A stretch of DNA of 13,312 nt from Neolentinus lepideus HHB14362 ss-1 (taxonomy: Eukaryota > Basidiomycota > Agaricomycetes > Gloeophyllales > Gloeophyllaceae), in the NCBI GenBank assembly GCA_001632425.1, contig KV425699.1, forward strand, positions 13,112-26,423, written 5' to 3'. Under the pieces are notes generated by a model, which worked only from the letters and a program-made list of their open reading frames with translations, ran no database searches and was not told where the DNA came from. The first letter of the stretch is position 1, and each line of letters starts with the position of its first letter. The translations under genes and the position numbers were made by a program. Shown here piece after piece: positions 8,162-13,312 of this stretch.

Positions 8162-8595
8162 TGTTGGAAAAACAAACCTGTACGGACTCCTTTGTCGGTT
8201 GACCCACTTTCCTTTTATGATATGCTAGATTCAAATCGGACTCTTTTCATGTGCTCTGCCACACACCACCCATTCATTTGTTATTGATCACATTTTAGCA
8301 ATATACTTTTGATTGACTTTCGAAGATCTATCGCACTGTGCCTTGCCATACTACCATTGTTCATATCGTACAAGTACAGCACGTGTCTCATATGCCCACC
8401 TCATCTTTGCACCATCGGAGACGTGCTGAGCACCTGTTTGTATTCCGTTTACTCATTATACCCTGTAGCTTTCATTGTCGTGCTACAGGTAAAATACTAT
8501 TATCTTTGCACCGTCGGAGACGTGCTGAGCTTGAGCTTTCATTGTCATGCTACAGGCAGACCACTACATCTTTGTAAAGATCATTTATTCTTAGA
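8162..8595 (+). repeat. Copia-A 3' LTR (434 bp)
   Basis: Full-length match to the 5' LTR with four transitions. At three of the four positions this copy has CG where the 5' LTR has TG or CA, so this copy looks nearer to the ancestral state. The same internal duplicated modules, the CACGTG site (8380-8385) and the TGTTGG start are present. The open frames 8309-8605 and 8338-8577 are LTR shadows. Confidence 0.93.
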
Positions 8596-8600
8596 TAGCT
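8596..8600 (+). repeat. Target site duplication TAGCT, right copy (copia-A)
   Basis: It matches 1632-1636. Beyond it the copia-B leader continues (ACTGAGCTAGCG) to the gag ATG at 8619. Confidence 0.85.
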
Positions 8601-8618
8601 ACTGAGCTAGCGTACACT

Positions 8619-9489
8619 ATGTCGAACACTAGCGGCAATATATCTTCGGTATACTGCATTGAGCCACTCCACGGCGATAATTACGCCACATGGAGTGTAA
8701 AAATAGCAGATATCCTCACAGATAATGACCTGTGGGAACATGTTACTGAAGAAGGTAAATGCCCAGAACCTATCACAGCCGCCGCATCATCAGGGAAGCC
8801 GTTGGCAAGCGCCGAACCAAGCAACCTGACTGACATCAAGGAATGGAAGGCTACAGATAGAAAGGCATTATCTGCCACCCATTTGCGGGTCACTGACTCG
8901 CATCTAGTGTACGTACACAGAGCGTCCACGGCTCGCGAAGCCTGGATAACATTACAAACAATGTTTGAGTCACATGGCCCGATGGGCATTGTAATCGTGT
9001 GTCGGAAATTCTTCCGAGCAGTGTGATGAAAATAGTGACATCGAGGAACACATCAGATCGATGCCAGAATATCAAGATGAGATTCACTGATTGGGCGGCA
9101 AAATCATTGATGATGAAGACTTTACTATTACATTGCTTACATCATTACCAGAGTCCTGGAACATGTTTATCCAGTCTATTGATACCGTTGCCCTAAAACC
9201 AACATCATCAGCGCAATTAACAGCGTGTATACTCGAAGAAGACCACCGCCGGAAGTCCTGGCCCAGAGTTTCAGACTCCGCTCTCCCTGTCCGAGGCAAA
9301 GGTCGTTCTTATGTGGGAAATAGTAATATTATTTGCTATAACTGCAATAAAAAAGGACATACAAAAGATCAATGCTGGGCTAAAGGAGGGGGCAAAGAAG
9401 GTCAAAAACCCCAAAGAAAGGGAAAGGTAATCGGATCGGCTGAAGAAATAATGGGCCAGGACAATTATATGCTATGGACTGCACCATAA
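8619..9489 (+). pseudogene. gag: Copia-B gag (DUF4219/UBN2-type plus CCHC knuckle), frameshifted
   Basis: The ATG at 8619 opens MSNTSGNISS. It is followed by the DUF4219-like start motif LHGDNYATWSVKIADIL and the UBN2-like region (AREAWITLQTMFES). The initial frame ends at 9024-9026 after about 135 residues. A one-base net gain around 9015-9022 moves the reading to frame 1 (CDENSDIEEHIRSM), which meets TGA at 9088-9090 and then continues (LGGKIIDDEDFTI, LPESWNMF) to a CX2CX4HX4C knuckle at 9334-9375 (CYNCNKKGHTKDQC). The stop at 9487-9489 follows soon after the basic tail. No protease D-[ST]-G motif is seen in any frame between 9376 and 9540. The fold would be that of a capsid plus nucleocapsid, but the protein is not makeable as one chain. 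Confidence 0.85.
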
Positions 9490-10157
9490 ATATTCCAAAA
9501 AATAATTTGGTAAATGCAGCCATAGAATCTGCATGCACATGGGAGGAGTGGCACCATGCACTAGCACATATTCATATGGGTGCCATCAAAAAACTCAAAG
9601 ATGCAAAAATGGTTGATGGAATGGATGTTGACCCATCCTCGGAACCTGTTATGCAATGCGAGGCCTGTATTCAAGCCAAACAACATACTGAACCCTTTCC
9701 ATCTGAGTCTACAAGTGTTGTTTCAGACATCAGAGAAATTACCATATCAGATGTCTGGGGTCCTGCCCAGACTATTTCCATAGAAGGGTATCAGTATTTC
9801 CTCATGTTTACAGATGTAAAATCACGCCGCACTATGACGTATTTTGATGAACATAAATCAGGTGCTGTGATCTTGGCTAAATTTAAAGAATACAAGGCAT
9901 TCATAGAAACCCAAACAGGAAATAAATTAAAATGCTTTCGAGCGGACAATGGTGGGGAATTCACAAATCAAGAATTCCAAAAATATTTACAACAAAATGG
10001 GATAATATTTGAAACCACAGCGCCATACTCACCATCCCAAAATGGCATTGCCAAAAGATTTAATCGCATGCTTGTCGAGCACACATGCGCAATGCTACTT
10101 GCAAGGAATTTGCCAAAATTCCTATGGGCAGACACTGGCATATGCAACCTATATTAA
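9474..10157 (+). pseudogene. pol: Copia-B pre-integrase zinc finger and integrase core, catalytic Glu replaced by Lys
   Basis: The frame opens around the putative protease deletion. The pre-integrase finger runs from WHHALAHIHMGAIKKL (about 9549) to CEACIQAKQ (about 9658). The integrase core has Asp in SDVWGP (codon 9750-9752) and Asp in ADNGGEF (codon 9945-9947). The third catalytic position, 36 residues later in QNGIAKRFNR, is Lys (codon 10053-10055) instead of the invariant Glu. This alone would abolish strand transfer. Near 10131-10136 one extra base shifts the frame, and the old frame ends at 10155-10157. The start at 9474 is only the first Met of the open frame, not a true initiation codon. 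Confidence 0.87.
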
Positions 10158-10815
10158 GAATAGATCTCCCACACATCCGCTTCGCGATATCACACCCGAA
10201 GAAGCATTTTTCAGCTGCAAACCAAATATAGCAGATTTATGGGAATTTGGCTCAAAATGCTGGGCCCTTGATTCCCAGAAAGTCGGCTGGCAGAAGCTTG
10301 ATCCCAAATCATTACCTGGACTATTTGTGGGAATTGCCGAGAATTCAAAAGCCTATCACATTTATTTCCAGAATAAGCGCTTAATATTAAAATCAAGAAA
10401 TCTAATATTTGATCAAGGCACTAAATATATGGAAAACCCCGTTGCAAGAGTGCCTCCTTTGCGAATTGAGGGGGAGAGTGAAAATAGTGGCAATCTGTTG
10501 AATGAGACATCCTCGGAACCTGTAGACAGTGCTGCAGAACAATTGAAATTGGGCACTTCTGATGGAAATAATAATTCAAATATTTCCGAAACTAATTCCC
10601 AAACAGAAGTACTATGAAAATCAAGTCATGTATCTGCTAAAGCGCCCATTGATTATGGAAAGGCTAATAACCCTGACCGAAGGAAAGTCTCAGAAGCATA
10701 CCTTGATCACCAAGCTAGCCATGAGCACCCATCAGAACAAGCGCCGGCAGATCTGTCCAAAAAGGATGCAACAGATGTCATATATGTCACAACTGAAGAA
10801 GATCCAAAATCTTAT
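10137..10815 (+). pseudogene. pol: Copia-B integrase C-terminal region and linker to RT
   Basis: Frame 1 takes over from about 10137 (AYATYIKNRSPT) through FGSKCWAL, LPGLFVGIAENSKAYHIYF and RNLIFD, the copia integrase C-terminal domain. An Asn/Ser/Glu-rich linker follows. TGA at 10615-10617 breaks it, after which the frame stays open to the TGA at 10816-10818. The linker is acidic and low-complexity, as is usual between integrase and RT. Confidence 0.8.
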
Positions 10816-10818
10816 TGA

Positions 10819-11808
10819 GAAGCAGAAAATTCCAGTGATTGGACACAGTGGCTGAAAGCCATGCAAGCTGAAATAAAACAGCTTGAAGAAAATAATACTT
10901 GGAAATTAGTGGATTTACCTCCTGGGCGAAAGCCTGTAGGCTGCAAATGGGTCTACAGAATTAAATGAGATGAAAATGGCAAAATAATTAAATAAAAAGC
11001 CAGACTTGTTGCACAAGGATTCACCCAAATTCCTGGAATGGACTATGATGAAACCTTCTCACCCGTCATGCGTCTAGAATCATTATGTACACTACTTGCC
11101 ATCGGCACAATCTACGATCTAGAAATGGATCAAATGGATGCTGCCAGAGCATACCTTAATGGTTACCTAAAAGAAGAAATCTATATGCGGCAACCCAAAG
11201 GCTTCGATGATGGAACCGATCACATATGTAAGCTTGAGCATACATTGTATGGACTCAAGCAAGCAGGCCGCGAATGGAATTTATTATTAGATGAATTCCT
11301 AATTACGAGCGGCTGGTGGCGCGTATGTGCGGACCCGTGCATCTACATTTGGAAAAGTCCAAACAGTGTGGCATATATTGCCATACATGTTGATGACCTC
11401 ACTATTATGGCCAAAACCCGTGACATCATAGACCAAATAAAAATAGAACTTTCATCAAAGTTCAAAATGACGGATTTAGGGCCTATCAAACATATTGTGG
11501 GGCTAGAAATAATACGGGACTGCCCAAATAAAACACTTAAATTATCACAAAAAGCATACATCGATGGGGTACTCAAGAAATTTAATATGGCCGACAGCCA
11601 CCCAGTGGCCACACCACTTGACCCAAATGTCAAGCTAGAGCATGTGCCTGACAGAAGCTGCAATCCAGAAATGGAACATGTACCTTATCGGGAAGTGATT
11701 GGGAAGCTCATGTACGCCATGATTGGCACAAGGCCAGACATTGCCTATGCAGTCCAGACCCTAAGCCAATTCACACTTGAGCAAAGCAGGCCATTGCACT
11801 GCATGGCA
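10819..11808 (+). pseudogene. pol: Copia-B reverse transcriptase and truncated RNase H
   Basis: The RT starts with SSDWTQWLKAMQAEIKQLEE (about 10831) and then GCKWVYRIK. TGA (10966-10968) and TAA (10993-10995) follow within ten codons, then ARLVAQGFTQIPGMDYDETF. Catalytic residues are present: Asp in MDAARAYLNG (codon 11137-11139) and HVDD (11386-11397). The chain passes YGLKQAGREW and TRPDIAYAVQTLSQF, then loses similarity after a Pro-Leu-His at about 11791-11799. The last ~15 codons to the stop at 11842-11844 are read from unrelated sequence. All RNase H catalytic residues lie beyond the break. The RT itself has lost no motif other than by the stops. Confidence 0.88.
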
Positions 11809-12023
11809 TTTTTTACGAGTCCTGAGTTAATTTTTGATTCTTGATATCTTTGATATCTTTGAGCATATATGACTGTTGCTTTTCATAGCAAACATTTAAG
11901 TCTGAGAGAGGTATATTGGATAGGTGACCATTATTCCCATCCTGTCTCCATGTCATGATTATACCATATATTACCATATTTCCTGCCTTGTCCTAGTCTG
12001 CTAGTAATCAACATAATCAACAA
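11809..12023. other. AT-rich non-coding sequence joined to truncated copia-B
   Basis: Similarity to copia ends at about 11808, and the sequence becomes AT-rich with no ORF. It opens with a T run and ACGAGTCCTGAG, then GATATCTTTGATATCTTTGAG, a tandem 9-mer. Such ACGAGTC-type motifs resemble subterminal repeats of fungal hAT transposons from memory, but no partner end is in the window, so this is weak. It could equally be a deletion junction with older host or repeat sequence. Confidence 0.4.
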
Positions 12024-12025
12024 TA

Positions 12026-12310
12026 CTCTCATTGTAAAAGGAGCCAATAAAGTAGTACTATTGGTATGCCTAGAGTAAAATTGGGAGGAATGTCAAAAAA
12101 ATGCAAACATATTTGAGTGTGTTTCCTGGTTCTAACAATAGCTCATAAGTGCTGAAGGAAACAGATGGATGACTGGAAAAATAAAGGAAAATTGCGAAAA
12201 ATCAGAATATATTCTTTGGCACCATTAGTGCTATAAATAACTATGACCAACATCTGGGCTGTGGAAAAACAGCCCCTGCAGGCTGAAATAAATCAGGAAA
12301 ATACCTAAAC
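12026..12310 (+). repeat. Left arm of the fold-back element
   Basis: It pairs with the reverse complement of 12640-12923 at roughly two thirds to three quarters of positions by eye, with small gaps (the right arm has several extra bases after AAAGGAG). The best conserved block is around the ATAAATAACTATG segment near 12230-12245. Confidence 0.7.
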
Positions 12311-12471
12311 ATTATTGAGTGAATCACAAATTACAACTTTTGGGAATTTACTGCACCAACCCTGGTTCCTGCACTCCACCCCTTTGAGAGTGTAATTAGC
12401 CAATGAGGGGAAACTACCCCCGGAAACAAAACAGGGGGAACAACTGTGATCCAAATGGACACCCACACAAA

Positions 12472-12597
12472 GTTGCCATGTTAGGAAACTGATTACCTAA
12501 TGATGGACAACCAGCCCTAGAAACTAACAAAGCAAACAATTGCAGTCAGAATAGGTTCCCATTGAGGAATTGCCATATTAGGAAGCTTACTACCCAA
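12472..12597 (+). repeat. Diverged direct repeat in the centre of the fold-back element
   Basis: GTTGCCATGTTAGGAAACTG (from 12472) and ATTGCCATATTAGGAAGCTT (from 12569) begin two 29-bp copies, 97 bp apart and matching at 23 of 29 positions. The meaning is unknown; they could be remnants of a duplicated internal segment. Confidence 0.5.
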
Positions 12598-12639
12598 TTT
12601 GGGTAATGCCACTTTGGTCCACCTCCACCCAGCTGTCCC

Positions 12640-12923
12640 CTTGAGTTTCTGTGCATTTTTAACACATTTTAACCGATTTTATTTGGGCCTGTAGGGGCTA
12701 TTTCCCAATAGCTCAGATGTGCACCATAGTTATTTATAGCCTAATAGTGCCCAGGAATTTATTCTGTTTTTTGTTGGTGATTTTCCCTTATTTTCCCAGT
12801 ATTTTGAGCTATTTTTAGAGCCAAGAAACACCCCAAAAAATACATGTATTTTTTCGAAATTTTACTCTAAGTGTAGCAATACTACTATTTAATTGGCTGG
12901 AAACACTCCTTTCATAGTGAGAG
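12640..12923 (-). repeat. Right arm of the fold-back element
   Basis: Reverse-complement partner of 12026-12310. The outer end reads CTTTCATAGTGAGAG followed by TA. The inner edge is fuzzy: similarity fades near the AAATAAAATCGG segment of its reverse complement. Confidence 0.7.
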
Positions 12924-12925
12924 TA

Positions 12926-13312
12926 TTTTTTATTACTGTACCAGGTGGCAATAGCATAGGGATAGTTTCAACTAATGAAGCCAGCAGAATAGTACGAGGT
13001 AAGAAACATACATGAAATATCAATAATCTTTATATTTGTAAGATACAAGCAAACAAATAAGCCTGTAGATGGGTGGCTGCCTGGGGTTGTACAAATTGTT
13101 GTGATATTATTAGCAATTTTCCTAGGTTTTTGAATGAAAATACTAGTTATTAGTGAGCAATGACATAAATAGTGTGCAAGTCTGAATGGAAATGCACCCT
13201 GTCTATGTCATTCTTTTGGCAGTATCCCACGCTCACTCAATGGATGGACTAATGAAGCCAGTAAACCATTACAAGTAAACACTCAGTCCTACAAATGGCA
13301 TACACACAGTTA
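12926..13312. other. AT-rich sequence to the window end, no gene seen
   Basis: No ORF with recognisable content and no LTR match is present. The 14-mer ACTAATGAAGCCAG occurs at 12971-12984 and again at 13248-13261. If the fold-back element is an insertion, this stretch and 11809-12023 were once contiguous. Confidence 0.45.

Larger units (their letters stand above)
1637..8595 (+). mobile_element. Copia-A: structurally complete Ty1/copia LTR retrotransposon, coding-defective
   Basis: The element is 6959 bp including a 1416-bp foreign insert, so about 5.54 kb of copia sequence, normal for the superfamily. The order is LTR, PBS, leader, gag, protease, integrase, RT, RNase H, PPT, LTR. Gag and pol appear to have been one continuous frame: reading is in frame 1 to about 3607, frame 2 to about 5003, then frame 1 to the stop at 8152-8154. 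Lesions are four in-frame stops (2818, 4067, 4547, 6982), two compensating frameshifts, lost catalytic Asp residues in integrase and RT, a small in-frame gap in integrase and the large insert. The LTRs differ by only 4 of 434 bases. It is flanked by TAGCT on both sides. Confidence 0.93.
1291..11808 (+). mobile_element. Copia-B: Ty1/copia LTR retrotransposon, interrupted and 3'-truncated
   Basis: The element consists of a 5' LTR, PBS and leader (1291-1636) and a coding region (8601 to about 11808), separated by the complete copia-A element. The domain order is gag with a CCHC knuckle, integrase, RT, then RNase H; integrase before RT marks the Ty1/copia superfamily. Removing copia-A and one TAGCT copy leaves about 3.56 kb. 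Protease is missing between the gag knuckle and the pre-integrase zinc finger, and RNase H is cut shortly after its linker, so the 3' half of RNase H, the PPT and the 3' LTR are absent. The coding part is more AT-rich than copia-A, so the two belong to different copia lineages. The element is dead: two frameshifts, five in-frame stops and a substituted integrase catalytic residue. The outer 3' boundary is set by loss of protein similarity, accurate to about 10 bp. Confidence 0.85.
12026..12923. mobile_element. 898-bp fold-back (long terminal inverted repeat) element, TA-flanked
   Basis: The ends CTCTCATTGTAAAAGGAG (12026-12043) and the reverse complement of the right end, CTCTCACTATGAAAGGAG, match at 14 of 18 positions. 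Both are bordered by TA (12024-12025 and 12924-12925). Inverted similarity continues inward for about 270-285 bp per arm, for example CTATAAATAACTATG in both arms and AGAGTAAAATT. The central ~330 bp are unpaired. No protein is encoded. TA borders point to a Tc1/mariner/pogo-type or Stowaway-like MITE, which would need a transposase from elsewhere. RNA from it would fold into a long imperfect hairpin. Confidence 0.72.

Noticed and set aside
2818..10968. A genetic code in which TGA is not a stop
   Set aside because: Fungal nuclear genomes use TGA as stop, TAA stops and frameshifts also occur, and copia-A RNase H ends properly at a TGA by its polypurine tract.
12026..12923. Plant-type Stowaway assignment of the fold-back element
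   Set aside because: The TA borders fit, but the ends lack the CTCCCTCCGT consensus; only a general TA-target class is supported.
1..13312. tRNA, rRNA, CRISPR array, or a bacterial operon or defence system
   Set aside because: No cloverleaf, spaced repeats or prokaryotic gene order seen; content is fungal repeat DNA.

Overview
The window reads as chromosomal DNA of a filamentous fungus, most likely a basidiomycete of the Agaricomycetes. The reasons are a host exon pair split by a compact 50-nt GT-AG intron, two Ty1/copia-type retrotransposons with protein motifs typical of mushroom-forming fungi, and dense nesting of transposable elements. The organism call is inference; no marker gene is present.

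Layout: (1) 3-667 is the 3' end of an unrecognised host gene, with an intron at 521-570. (2) 668-1290 has no supported gene. (3) From 1291 a copia element, here called copia-B, begins: 5' LTR (1291-1539), a primer binding site matching the initiator-Met tRNA anticodon arm, and a leader. The leader is cut at 1636 by a second, complete copia element, copia-A (1637-8595), flanked by a TAGCT target duplication (1632-1636 and 8596-8600). Copia-A has two 434-bp LTRs differing at 4 positions, a PBS, a decayed gag-pol and a polypurine tract. Its reverse transcriptase is interrupted by a 1416-bp non-coding insert (5427-6842) with short terminal inverted repeats. (4) Copia-B resumes at 8601 with gag, integrase, RT and the beginning of RNase H. 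It lacks a protease and breaks off near 11808, so its 3' LTR is absent. (5) 11809-13312 is AT-rich and non-coding. It contains an 898-bp fold-back (long-TIR) element at 12026-12923 bordered by TA dinucleotides.

The order of events follows from the nesting: copia-B first, copia-A into its 5' leader, and the TIR insert inside an ancestor or the present copy of copia-A. When the right-hand sequence replaced the copia-B 3' end cannot be ordered relative to these. No retrotransposon gene is intact. Between them the two elements carry nine in-frame stops (seven are TGA), four frameshifts and several substituted catalytic residues. Many of these changes fit CpG-to-TpG/CpA decay, as expected for methylated repeats. 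I found no rRNA, tRNA, CRISPR array or prokaryotic feature. The least explained objects are the TIR insert in RT, the fold-back element and the abrupt sequence joined to copia-B at about 11808.
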